NCBI RefSeq assembly: GCF_014784055.1
Contig: NZ_CP061813.1
Span: 149,501 to 213,500, forward strand
Direction of reading: 5' to 3'
Source: Polaribacter haliotis
GTDB taxonomy: Bacteria; Bacteroidota; Bacteroidia; Flavobacteriales; Flavobacteriaceae
DNA length: 64,000 bases
Under the pieces are notes generated by a model that saw only the letters and a program-made list of their open reading frames with translations, ran no database searches and was not told where the DNA came from. The translations under genes were made by a program, and so were the position numbers. Every line of letters starts with the position of its first letter. Within the stretch, counting starts at the first letter, position 1. Positions 55,343 through 63,668 of the stretch are shown in pieces.

Positions 55343-56364
55343 TTTTTATTGGAAGAATCTCTAACAATTAACTCAGCATTAAGAATAATTTTATTCAAGC
55401 TTTGTTCGATTGTTTCATTATCAACATATTTTAAAAAGGTTTTTGCTGCTTGTTTTCCAATTTCTTCACTATGTTGGTTTACACTTGTAATTGTTGGAGA
55501 AACCATATCTGTAAAAGGTTCGTTACCAAAACCAACTAAAGCAATTTCATTTGGAATAGAAATGTTTTGTTCTTTTAAAACTTGTAATGCACCCAAAGCA
55601 GCATAATCTCCTGCTACGTATATTGCATCTGGTTTTTTCTTCAATTTTAATAATTGAAGCATTTTTTCTCTTCCATCTTCAATCGTTAAACCACTTTCTG
55701 TAAGAAGTTCAGCATCCAAAGGTAAATTATACTTTTTTAGTGCATCTACATAACCACGAATTCTATTATTATAAATTCTTGTACGTTTATAACCTCCTAT
55801 ATGTGCAATTCTTTTACAACCTTTTTCAAATAAATGCTTAACTATTAGGTGACTACTATTATAATCGTCTATACCAATATAATCTACATTTAAATCGTTT
55901 TCACCTCTGTCAAATAAAATCAATGGAATTCCTTTCGATTTTACTTTTTCATAAGAACTTAAATCTACAGTTTCATTTGCCATAGACGCAATAATTCCAT
56001 CAACCTGTGTAAATAATAAGGCATTTATATTATCACATTCTTTTTTATATGATTCGTTCGATTGCGTAATAATAATATTATAACCTTCTTTATTTAAGAC
56101 TTCTTCAATATTTTGAATTACCGATGAAAAAAAATTACTATTAGTCCTTGGAACAATAACACCAACCAATTTAGATTTTCCACTTCTTAAAGCACTAGCT
56201 AAATAATTTGGTTGATAATTTAAGTTTTTAGCAACTTGTCTAACTGCTTTTTTTGTTTTTTCACTTATCCTAGAATCATTGTGTAACGCTTTAGAAACTG
56301 CTGCTGCAGAAATATTTAAAACATTTGCAATATCTTTTATGGTAGTTTTCTTTTTAATAGTCAA
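55339..56364 (-). CDS. LacI/GalR-family transcriptional regulator of kdgK-eda
   Basis: About 341 residues from the TTG at 56364. The LacI helix-turn-helix TTIKDIANVLNISAAAVSKALHN is followed by hinge NYQPNYLASALRSGKSKLVGVIVP and a periplasmic-binding-protein-like effector domain (GIIASMANETVD, YIGIDDYNSSHLIVKHL, YVAGDYAALGALQVL). The frame extends to an ATG at 56424, but that stretch contains the operator and -7 element, so TTG 56364 (giving MTIKKKTTIKD) is preferred. It is divergent from kdgK and probably represses it and itself. The likely inducer is KDG or KDPG. Confidence 0.9.
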   Translation of the reverse strand: MTIKKKTTIKDIANVLNISAAAVSKALHNDSRISEKTKKAVRQVAKNLNYQPNYLASALRSGKSKLVGVIVPRTNSNFFSSVIQNIEEVLNKEGYNIIITQSNESYKKECDNINALLFTQVDGIIASMANETVDLSSYEKVKSKGIPLILFDRGENDLNVDYIGIDDYNSSHLIVKHLFEKGCKRIAHIGGYKRTRIYNNRIRGYVDALKKYNLPLDAELLTESGLTIEDGREKMLQLLKLKKKPDAIYVAGDYAALGALQVLKEQNISIPNEIALVGFGNEPFTDMVSPTITSVNQHSEEIGKQAAKTFLKYVDNETIEQSLNKIILNAELIVRDSSNKK

Positions 56365-56376
56365 TTTTTTTATATA

Positions 56377-56402
56377 TTTGCTTAATCGTTTAAGCAAATA
56401 TA
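56377..56402 (-). promoter_or_regulatory. LacI operator overlapping the regulator's own promoter
   Basis: TTTGCTTAA-tcg-TTTAAGCAAA-like palindrome (56377-56398). The minus-strand TATATTTG -7 element (plus 56395-56402) overlaps one arm, and a mirror TATATTTG exists on the plus strand at 56373-56380. This indicates autoregulation. Confidence 0.75.
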
Positions 56403-56465
56403 GTGCGCTTAAGTTTATAATCAAAATTAATACTAAAATATGGATTTTGATTTTATTTTGACAAT

Positions 56466-56484
56466 CTGCTTAAACGTTTAACCA
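56466..56484 (+). promoter_or_regulatory. LacI operator upstream of kdgK
   Basis: GCTTAAACGTTTAACC (56468-56483) with perfect core TTAAACGTTTAA (56470-56481), a typical LacI-family CG-centred palindrome. It lies 33 bp before the kdgK ATG and about 88 bp from the regulator's own operator, so looping is possible. Confidence 0.75.
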
Positions 56485-56516
56485 AAATAAAATATTATAT
56501 TAAAATAAGAATTAAA

Positions 56517-57563
56517 ATGGCAAAAGTAGTAACATTTGGAGAGATCATGTTAAGATTGGCTCCTCAAGGATTTTTAAGATTTTCACAAGCAAATAATTTT
56601 GATGCTATTTATGGTGGTGGAGAATCTAATGTAGCAGTTTCTTTAGCAAACTATGGAGTAGATGTAGATTTCGTAACACGTTTACCAAAAAATGATATTG
56701 GTGCTTGTGCAATGATGGAAATGCGTAAAAGAGGTGTTGGTGTTGATAAAATTGTATATGGAGGAGATCGTTTAGGAATTTATTTTTTAGAAACAGGAGC
56801 AGTTTCTAGAGGTTCTAAAGTAGTTTATGATAGAGCGCATTCTGCAATTGCAGAAATAGAATCTGGTATGATAGATTGGGATGTAGTTTTTGATGGTTGT
56901 GAATGGTTTCATTGGACTGGAATTACACCTGCAATCTCGCAAGGAGCTGCAGATGTATGTTTAGAAGCTGTTAAAGCTGCTAGTGCAAAAGGAATTACGA
57001 TTTCTACAGATTTAAACTATAGAGCAAAACTTTGGAATTTCTGTGACGATGCTCATAGAGAATCTATAATGACAGAATTAACTTCTTACTGTGATATCGT
57101 TTTAGGAAATGAAGAAGATGCAGAAATGCATTTCGGAATTAAGCCAGATGGAGCAGCAGTACAAACTGCAGGACACGATGTAAAAGCAGAAGCTTTTTTA
57201 TCTGTTTGTAAGCAAATGACAGAAAAATTTCCGAGAGCTAAAAAAGTAATTACAACTTTAAGAGGTTCTATATCTGCTTCTCATAATACTTGGGCAGGAG
57301 TTTTATATGATGGTAAAACAATGTTACAAACACGTCAATACCAAATTACAGATATCGTAGATAGAGTAGGTGGAGGAGATTCTTTCATGGGAGGTTTAAT
57401 CTACGGATTATTAAAATACCCAGAAGACGACCAAAATGCATTAGACTTTGCAGTTGCAGCATCTTGTTTAAAACACACAATTAAAGGTGATGCAAACTTG
57501 GTAACAGTTGCAGAAGTAGAAAAGTTAATGGGAGGAGATGCATCTGGAAGAGTTGCTCGTTAA
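56517..57563 (+). CDS. kdgK: 2-keto-3-deoxygluconate kinase (PfkB family)
   Basis: 348 residues. PfkB/ribokinase features: VVTFGEIMLRLAPQG, the substrate-binding GGGESNVAVSLA, STDLNYRAKLW, and the anion-hole/catalytic motif VGGGDSFMGGLIYGLL with the base Asp. This sequence type is common for KdgK in Bacteroidetes. It phosphorylates KDG to KDPG, which the aldolase encoded 85 bp downstream cleaves. Both uronate routes of the window converge here. Confidence 0.93.
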   Translation: MAKVVTFGEIMLRLAPQGFLRFSQANNFDAIYGGGESNVAVSLANYGVDVDFVTRLPKNDIGACAMMEMRKRGVGVDKIVYGGDRLGIYFLETGAVSRGSKVVYDRAHSAIAEIESGMIDWDVVFDGCEWFHWTGITPAISQGAADVCLEAVKAASAKGITISTDLNYRAKLWNFCDDAHRESIMTELTSYCDIVLGNEEDAEMHFGIKPDGAAVQTAGHDVKAEAFLSVCKQMTEKFPRAKKVITTLRGSISASHNTWAGVLYDGKTMLQTRQYQITDIVDRVGGGDSFMGGLIYGLLKYPEDDQNALDFAVAASCLKHTIKGDANLVTVAEVEKLMGGDASGRVAR

Positions 57564-57591
57564 AAATAGAATAGTATAATTATTTGAATTT

Positions 57592-57629
57592 AATTGAGCT
57601 TTTGGTATTTTATTGAAGGCTCAATTTTA
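57592..57629 (+). other. Weak hairpin between kdgK and eda
   Basis: AATTGAGC / GCTCAATT (57592-57599 and 57619-57626) with a 19-nt loop and T-rich tail. It could reduce readthrough or stabilise RNA ends, but support is weak. Confidence 0.35.
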
Positions 57630-57648
57630 TTAATTTAAAACATAAATT

Positions 57649-58314
57649 ATGGCACAATTTTCAAGATTAGAAGTTGCACAAGTTATGAAAGATACAGGAA
57701 TGGTTCCTTTGTTTTTTCATAACGATATAGAAGTAAGTAAAAAAGTTTTAAAAGCTTGTTACGATGGTGGAGCTCGTTTAATGGAGTTTACTGCAAGAGG
57801 AGATTTTGCACACCAAGTTTTTGGAGAATTAACAAAATATGCAATTAAAGAATTACCAGGAATGGTAATGGGAGTAGGTTCTGTAACAGATGCAGCAGCA
57901 GCTTCATTATATATGGCTTTAGGAGCAAATTTTATTGTAACTCCAGTTTTAAGAGAAGACATTGCAATTGCATGTAATCGTAAAAAAGTTTTATGGTCTC
58001 CTGGTTGTGGAACTTTAACTGAAATTGCTAGAGCAGAAGAATTAGGTTGCGAAATAGTAAAATTATTTCCTGGTGATATTTATGGTCCTCAATTTGTAAA
58101 AGGAATTAAAGGCCCACAACCTTGGACGAGTATTATGCCAACTGGTGGTGTTTCTCCAACAAGAGAAAATTTAGAAGGTTGGTTTAACGCTGGTGTAACT
58201 TGTGTTGGAATGGGATCTAAATTAATGGCTAAAAATGCTGATGGTAGTTTCGATTACGCTACAATAGAAAGTAGAACAAAAGGAGCTTTAGATATTATTA
58301 AGTCTTTAAGATAA
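57649..58314 (+). CDS. eda: KDPG aldolase (2-keto-3-deoxy-6-phosphogluconate aldolase)
   Basis: 221 residues, class I aldolase barrel: MEFTARG with the catalytic-site Glu, MGVGSVTD, SPGCGTLTE, VKLFPGD with the Schiff-base Lys, and IMPTGGVSP. It splits KDPG into pyruvate and glyceraldehyde 3-phosphate, the last step of the alginate and glucuronate routes. Downstream of kdgK and followed by a terminator. Confidence 0.95.
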   Translation: MAQFSRLEVAQVMKDTGMVPLFFHNDIEVSKKVLKACYDGGARLMEFTARGDFAHQVFGELTKYAIKELPGMVMGVGSVTDAAAASLYMALGANFIVTPVLREDIAIACNRKKVLWSPGCGTLTEIARAEELGCEIVKLFPGDIYGPQFVKGIKGPQPWTSIMPTGGVSPTRENLEGWFNAGVTCVGMGSKLMAKNADGSFDYATIESRTKGALDIIKSLR

Positions 58315-58341
58315 GAACTATCTTTATCTTCAAAATATTTA

Positions 58342-58374
58342 AACCCTTCAATTAATATTGAAGGGTTCTTTACT
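58342..58374 (+). terminator. Terminator after eda
   Basis: AACCCTTCAAT - taat - ATTGAAGGGTT (58342-58367), followed by a T-rich tail. Confidence 0.88.
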
Positions 58375-58413
58375 TTTTTATAAACCAATTTTGTACGTTT
58401 AAAATAACATAAG

Positions 58414-59259
58414 ATGAAATACAATAAAGCAATATTTTACATGATTTATAGTGTAATTGCATTTTCTTTAATGAATGCAGTTGTTAAGTATTTAACCTCT
58501 TTTAATGTATATCAAATTGTGTTTTTTAGATCTGTTGGAACTTTGGCTTTTACAATTCCGTTGATTTTAAAATATAAAATTCCAATTCTTGGAACACATA
58601 AAAAGTTATTATTTATAAGAGGTCTTATTGGAGTTATTTCTTTAACTTGTTTTTTTGAATCGTTAAATTATTTGGCAGTAGGTACAGCTGTTTCTTTAAG
58701 ATATACATCTCCAATATTTGCAGCTATTTTCTCTTTAATTTTCTTAAAAGAAACCATTAAACCCATACAATGGTTGCTATTTCTTTTAGCGTTTGTAGGA
58801 GTTTTAATTATAAAAGGATTTGGAATTGATGTAAATACAATTGGACTTTTATTAGTAATTACCTCCGCAATTTTTTTAGGTTTAATCTTTGTAGTAATTA
58901 GAAAAATTGGAGATAAAGAACATCCACTTGTAATTATTAATTATTTTATGGTTATGGCATTTGTTTTTGGAGGAATTATGTCTATTAATTATTGGAAAAA
59001 CCCCACTATAATTGAATGGTTATTGCTATCTAGTTTAGGTGTTTTCGGTTATATTGGGCAGTTGTATATGACGAAAGCATTTCAGTTACATGAAACAAAT
59101 GTTATAGCTCCACTAAAATATTTAGAAGTTATTTTTATGATTATAATTGGGGCAACTTGGTTTGGAGAAATCTATAATCTATGGACTTTACTCGGAATAT
59201 TTCTAATTTTATTAGGCTTGGTATATAATATTTATTTGAAAAGTAAAAAGAACATTTAA
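58414..59259 (+). CDS. EamA/DMT-family transporter
   Basis: 281 residues with ten hydrophobic segments in two EamA repeats (first ends near FLKETIKPIQWLLFLLAFVGVLI, second near GEIYNLWTLLGIFLILLGL). Drug/metabolite transporter superfamily, usually exporters of small metabolites. It is separated from eda by a terminator, so it need not belong to the uronate system. Substrate unknown. Confidence 0.88.
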   Translation: MKYNKAIFYMIYSVIAFSLMNAVVKYLTSFNVYQIVFFRSVGTLAFTIPLILKYKIPILGTHKKLLFIRGLIGVISLTCFFESLNYLAVGTAVSLRYTSPIFAAIFSLIFLKETIKPIQWLLFLLAFVGVLIIKGFGIDVNTIGLLLVITSAIFLGLIFVVIRKIGDKEHPLVIINYFMVMAFVFGGIMSINYWKNPTIIEWLLLSSLGVFGYIGQLYMTKAFQLHETNVIAPLKYLEVIFMIIIGATWFGEIYNLWTLLGIFLILLGLVYNIYLKSKKNI

Positions 59260-59270
59260 ATTAGTTTTAA

Positions 59271-59306
59271 AAAAAATCCCAACTTATATAGAGCTGGGAT
59301 TTTTTG
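59271..59306. terminator. Bidirectional terminator between the EamA gene and the 55-residue ORF
   Basis: AAATCCCAACT / AGCTGGGATTT-type stem with an A run before it and a T run after it, so it can serve both strands. Confidence 0.85.
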
Positions 59307-59331
59307 TTTAAATAAACCTTTTATTTTTATA

Positions 59332-59499
59332 TTAAAAACCAGCTCCAGGAGCTTCAGGACTTGATGCCTGAGCTTTCTGTGGATTTAGAATCATATAAGT
59401 TCCCAATGCAGTTAATGCTGCATATTTTCCATAATTACCAATCTTTTTTAGAGCGTCTTTACGAGTAATTTCTTGGGTGTTTTTTATGTTTTTCTTCAT
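59332..59499 (-). CDS. Small 55-residue protein of unknown function
   Basis: Minus-strand ATG at 59499, stop TAA at 59332-59334. The product begins MKKNIKNTQEITRKDALKKI, has a hydrophobic stretch (YAALTALGTYMILNP) and ends QASSPEAPGAGF. The charged N-terminus plus one hydrophobic segment suggests a membrane-associated or exported peptide; TRKDALKKIG recalls the start of Tat-like leaders but lacks the twin arginine. It starts 28 bp after the end of the large T9SS gene on the same strand, so it is probably co-transcribed. Coding-like codon use and a terminator right behind it support it as a real gene. Confidence 0.6.
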   Translation of the reverse strand: MKKNIKNTQEITRKDALKKIGNYGKYAALTALGTYMILNPQKAQASSPEAPGAGF

Positions 59500-59527
59500 A
59501 ATGTTATTTCTTTAAGATTATCGTAAG

Positions 59528-62038
59528 TTATTCTAAGATTATTTTTTTGTTTAATCTTCCTTTTTCTGTATTTAATTGAACAATATAAACTCCTTTTGCT
59601 AATTTTGGAAGGTTAATGTCCATATTACTATCAGATTTAAAACTAGAGGACATTACTTGTTTTCCTAATATATTAAACATAGAGATTGATACTTCACCTT
59701 GTTGTAAACCTGTAATTGTTAAGTTTTCGTTATTTCTCTTGTAAATATTTACACCTTCAAAAGCTATATTTTCTGTTGAAAGAACTGTAGCAGTTGTTGT
59801 GTGAATAAAAAATCTACCAACTCCATTTATACTTGAGTCTAAAGTAAAAGTGTAGTCTTCATCGTTTAAATTAGTAAAAATCTTTTTTTCTCTATCCTCT
59901 ATGAATACGTTAAGATTGTTAGGTAAATTTAATGCAGTTGCAGAAAAAGTAATTTCTTTATTTGCACTAGCTTTAACTCCAACTGGTATTACCATGGTTT
60001 CTATTCCAGAAATTGGTAAAGCTTGTTTCATAAAATTAACCCCTTCATTATCACTAACTAATTGAGTAAAAACATTAAGTGCTGATTCTTTACCTGTAAA
60101 TGTACCAACGTCAAAACTTGGATCTAATCCTTTAGTTTTATCATCTAAATAATTAACATCTGTAGATTCTGTTTTTGTTCCGTCAGTAATATATAATTTA
60201 ATTGAAGTAGTGCCAGTATTAGAAGATTTATAAAATGTAACAGGAGTTTGATAACTTAATTTACTAGCGTCAATTATAAAATTATCTGCATCAGAATTTG
60301 CCGCATTTACAAAGAAACCTTGTCCTGGATGAATATAATCTGTAGTTGCCAACACATCGTATCCAGCTCCACCAGATTTATTATTATCCCAAACATAGAC
60401 ATTTTTATGTGTAGCAGTTAAGCTTGTAGTATTACTTGCAATTAAATCGCTAACAAGAATATAAGAAGAATATGGATTACCTTTTAAATTCCAATTATTT
60501 GTACTTTGTGTAATTGAACTCATTAAGTTATCTGTTTTTATTGCTCCTGTAAATTTAATATAAGAGTTAGACATTGCATCTCTTTTAATAGAATATCCTT
60601 GTCCAGTTGCAAACGTACCAGAATTTGCAGCATCTGTTGCATAGATCCAATCTCCATCTGCATCTACGCCATTTGTATAAGTAGCAATTGCAACATTTGT
60701 ACCTGTTCCTGTTGTATCATCAATATCGTTAGTACTAATCCAACTTCCATCATACATAGCCCCAACTACTGGACTAGATAATAGATGCCAATTAGTATCA
60801 TTAGCTTCAACTCTATAAGTTACTTCACCAGTAAAAGAATTAAAAACTCTTAAAGAACCTCCAGATTCAATATATAATTCAGATGCTGGATCTACAGTTA
60901 CAGTATACCCAACTGCATCTTTATTTGAATTTATTTTTGGTGTACTTGCTGTACCTGAAGGAATTGAGACGTCTGTAGATATATCTGGAACAATATTAGT
61001 ACTCCAATTGCCTTTAGTATTCCAACTAGTACTGCTACTACCATTCCATACATTTGTAGGTTCGACTGGGTTTAGCTCTCCAATATAGATGTCTGAAAAG
61101 ACAAAATCTTTAAAATAATCTGGTGCAACTTTAGAAAGAGTCCCAGAAAACACCCAGTTAGGGGCTACTGAACCACTGGCATTACCTGCAGCTGCCCAAC
61201 CTCTTAAACCATGATCTGTTCTTGTGCCTTGTCTCATCATATATGATATGTTAGAATTACCCTGATTAACAATTACTGCACTTGTAGTTATTTTAAAATC
61301 TGTTGGATTGTCGTCATAAGATCTTGCAAAAACAGTTTGTCCATAACCATATTCACCTGTTTCTGACCCTAAAACAGGATCATCATAATCTAAATAAGAA
61401 ACGGAATCATATAAAACCCATTTAGTTGTGTGGTCTCCTGTAGCATCAATAATACCATCATTATCAGAATCAATATCTAAATTTTTTGGATTTTCAGTTG
61501 CTGAAATTAACATATATGTTGCACTACCATCTGTAAGGTTTCCATCATACCCAATATTTGGAGTTGTAGATGCTACTGCATCACTATCATTACTTGTTAC
61601 ATCAAAACCAGCTTCACCAATTAAATTAATTGTTAAAACTGTTGAATTTGATGCTGCTAATTGTGTTGCATAAGGATTTGTTGTATCTGTATCTGCTACG
61701 TCCACATCGTTATAATTTGCAACTAAAGATAGAATACCATTTGAACCAAAAGTTACATTACCCGGATCATAAGCATCAAAAAGAATTGCTTCTTTAACTT
61801 TCCCCATGTCTGTTTTCCCACTTTCACCATCTCCCTCTACCATTATAAGGTATAAATTGGCAGGTACAGTTGCATTTGCAGTACCTCTTATTTCGTATAG
61901 CTCATTAGTTAAATCGCTTGTGTTTGGACTTGGAATCATTGTGTTTAAATAATACCCTGTGCCTGTAGGAATATTATCGAATTGAGAATATCCTATAATA
62001 GAGGATAATAATGTTAATAAAAGTAAAGTTTTTTTCAT
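59528..62038 (-). CDS. Large T9SS-secreted surface protein of unknown function, in the uronate regulon
   Basis: 836 residues from ATG 62038: signal peptide MKKTLLLLTLLSSIIGYSQ, a lamin-tail-like or nuclease-like beta domain with NLYLIMVEGDG, DIDSDNDGIID (a calcium-type DxDxDG loop) and YIGELNPVEPTNVW, a G8/PbH1-like region (NWSTNIVPDISTDVSIPSG), and a T9SS sorting domain (VNIYKRNNENLTI ... LAKGVYIVQL). No catalytic motif recognised. The frame runs upstream to 62092, but those 18 codons are operator sequence. Its AT-type triple operator predicts co-induction with the alginate genes, which gives its only functional hint. Confidence 0.75.
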   Translation of the reverse strand: MKKTLLLLTLLSSIIGYSQFDNIPTGTGYYLNTMIPSPNTSDLTNELYEIRGTANATVPANLYLIMVEGDGESGKTDMGKVKEAILFDAYDPGNVTFGSNGILSLVANYNDVDVADTDTTNPYATQLAASNSTVLTINLIGEAGFDVTSNDSDAVASTTPNIGYDGNLTDGSATYMLISATENPKNLDIDSDNDGIIDATGDHTTKWVLYDSVSYLDYDDPVLGSETGEYGYGQTVFARSYDDNPTDFKITTSAVIVNQGNSNISYMMRQGTRTDHGLRGWAAAGNASGSVAPNWVFSGTLSKVAPDYFKDFVFSDIYIGELNPVEPTNVWNGSSSTSWNTKGNWSTNIVPDISTDVSIPSGTASTPKINSNKDAVGYTVTVDPASELYIESGGSLRVFNSFTGEVTYRVEANDTNWHLLSSPVVGAMYDGSWISTNDIDDTTGTGTNVAIATYTNGVDADGDWIYATDAANSGTFATGQGYSIKRDAMSNSYIKFTGAIKTDNLMSSITQSTNNWNLKGNPYSSYILVSDLIASNTTSLTATHKNVYVWDNNKSGGAGYDVLATTDYIHPGQGFFVNAANSDADNFIIDASKLSYQTPVTFYKSSNTGTTSIKLYITDGTKTESTDVNYLDDKTKGLDPSFDVGTFTGKESALNVFTQLVSDNEGVNFMKQALPISGIETMVIPVGVKASANKEITFSATALNLPNNLNVFIEDREKKIFTNLNDEDYTFTLDSSINGVGRFFIHTTTATVLSTENIAFEGVNIYKRNNENLTITGLQQGEVSISMFNILGKQVMSSSFKSDSNMDINLPKLAKGVYIVQLNTEKGRLNKKIILE

Positions 62039-62067
62039 ATTAGAAAGAATTAAATTAATATAATAAT

Positions 62068-62110
62068 TTGGTTTACCAAATTGGTTTGTCAAACTGGTTA
62101 ACCAAATATA
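62068..62110 (-). promoter_or_regulatory. Promoter with AT-type triple GntR operator (large T9SS protein)
   Basis: Minus-strand TATATTTG (plus 62103-62110) followed by CTGGTTAACCAA (62094-62105), a degenerate TTGGTTTGTCAA (62081-62092) and TTGGTTTACCAA (62068-62079), 13 bp apart. Confidence 0.85.
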
Positions 62111-62331
62111 TTTTTCAAATATATTTTTTATTTAATTAAAATCAAAGCATTTAACTAATAAATGTATGTTATTTTACCTTTAATATGTTTTAATTTAACA
62201 GCAGTAGTTGTTATTTATTAGTTTTAAAGTCGAAATGAAGAGAATAATGTAAAAATTGACTTGGTAGATTTTTTATGTAAATGAATTTATAAGCGTAAAA
62301 TTCATTTTATTAAATCTGATAAAAAGGTAGT
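62111..62331. other. Intergenic region, nothing recognised
   Basis: AT-rich sequence between the operator of the T9SS protein and the end of the YchJ-like gene. No ORF, hairpin or repeat that I can support. Confidence 0.4.
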
Positions 62332-62697
62332 TTATTTGGCATACAAATAAACCCAATGATTGTTTTCTTTACAAAAAAAAGAGTTTTCTTGAATACTTTC
62401 TAAGTTACCTTTCTCAATAAAAAAAGCATTAAAACGAACAGTGTTTTCAGTGGAATTTAAGAATTCTAATTTAACCCAATCTACAGATTTTGTCCACTTT
62501 TCTAATTCTTTATATTTATGTTTAGAAAGTCTAGTAGAACTATGATGACTTTTAGAGAGGTATTTTATATCAGCTAAAACAAAAGCACTGTACCTAGAAC
62601 GCATTAATTGTTCTGCAGAAATAACATTTTTTATATTATTGTGGGCTATCTCACAACAATCTTTATATAGATTTTCTGGGTTACAAGGACAATTCAT
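62332..62697 (-). CDS. YchJ-like SEC-C zinc-binding protein
   Basis: 121 residues. The N-terminal CPCNPENLYKDCC fits the SEC-C zinc motif (C-x-C-x8-C-C). It is followed by AEQLMRSRYSAFVLADIKYL, the hallmark of the YchJ/UPF0225 family, and WVKLEFL and FNAFF later. Cytoplasmic, function not established. Unrelated to the uronate genes; it follows the small hypothetical gene at 62700 by 2 bp. Confidence 0.88.
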   Translation of the reverse strand: MNCPCNPENLYKDCCEIAHNNIKNVISAEQLMRSRYSAFVLADIKYLSKSHHSSTRLSKHKYKELEKWTKSVDWVKLEFLNSTENTVRFNAFFIEKGNLESIQENSFFCKENNHWVYLYAK

Positions 62698-62699
62698 AA

Positions 62700-63083
<384 letters not shown>

Positions 63084-63184
63084 TTATTGAAATTTCAGGT
63101 ATAAATACCTGTTTTTTTATATAAAATAAAACTTAAATTTGTTTTAAATTAATTATTTTATAATTCATTTAAAAACAAAAGTTT

Positions 63185-63664
63185 ATGAATAAAAAAACTA
63201 CATTAATCTTCTTTTTTTTATTGACAAATACATTACTTGTTTTTTGTCAAAATTCAATAAACACTTCTAGTGGAAATGTAAAAACAAACAATGGCTCTTT
63301 CACTTATAGTGTTGGTCAGATATTTAACAATCAGTATTCTTCTACAAAAGGAAGTATTTCTTTTGGCGTACAAAATGCTTACGAAATATACACAACATTA
63401 GGTTTACTAAATACAGATATCAATTTAAAAATGGCTGTTTATCCTAATCCCATAGTTAATAATTTAAATCTTTCAATTAAAAATTATATAACTAAAGATT
63501 TAACTTTTGTTATATATGATATTCTTGGAAAAAAACAAATCGCAAATAAAATATTAGCCGAACAAACTATTATTAATGTAAAAAAACTACCAAACACAAT
63601 ATACTTCTTAAAAATAATAAAAAATAACAAACCTATAAAGATTTTTAAAATTATTAAAAAATAA
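63185..63664 (+). CDS. Small T9SS-sorted secreted protein
   Basis: 159 residues: signal peptide ending VFCQ, a short region NTSSGNVKTNNGSFTYSVGQIF seen in many Bacteroidetes secreted proteins, and a T9SS sorting domain from about residue 77 (KMAVYPNPIVNNLNL ... NTIYFLKII). Almost the whole mature chain is the sorting domain. It lies 4 bp before a second secreted-protein gene and was probably transferred or inherited as a pair. Function unknown. Confidence 0.75.
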   Translation: MNKKTTLIFFFLLTNTLLVFCQNSINTSSGNVKTNNGSFTYSVGQIFNNQYSSTKGSISFGVQNAYEIYTTLGLLNTDINLKMAVYPNPIVNNLNLSIKNYITKDLTFVIYDILGKKQIANKILAEQTIINVKKLPNTIYFLKIIKNNKPIKIFKIIKK

Positions 63665-63668
63665 TATT

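Noticed and set aside
56377..56398. Riboswitch or RNA hairpin before the LacI gene
   Set aside because: The palindrome overlaps the promoter itself and fits a protein operator with a CG centre better than a transcribed structure.
56365..56424. ATG 56424 as start of the LacI regulator
   Set aside because: The stretch contains the operator and -7 box, and the LacI helix-turn-helix starts right after TTG 56364.
62039..62092. 18-codon N-terminal extension of the large T9SS protein
   Set aside because: It is translated operator sequence; a proper signal peptide begins at ATG 62038.
550..62110. The repeated TTGGT..ACCAA sequences as a CRISPR array or a mobile repeat family
   Set aside because: They occur once per promoter in fixed register with a -7 element, not as spacer-separated arrays or dispersed copies in coding DNA.
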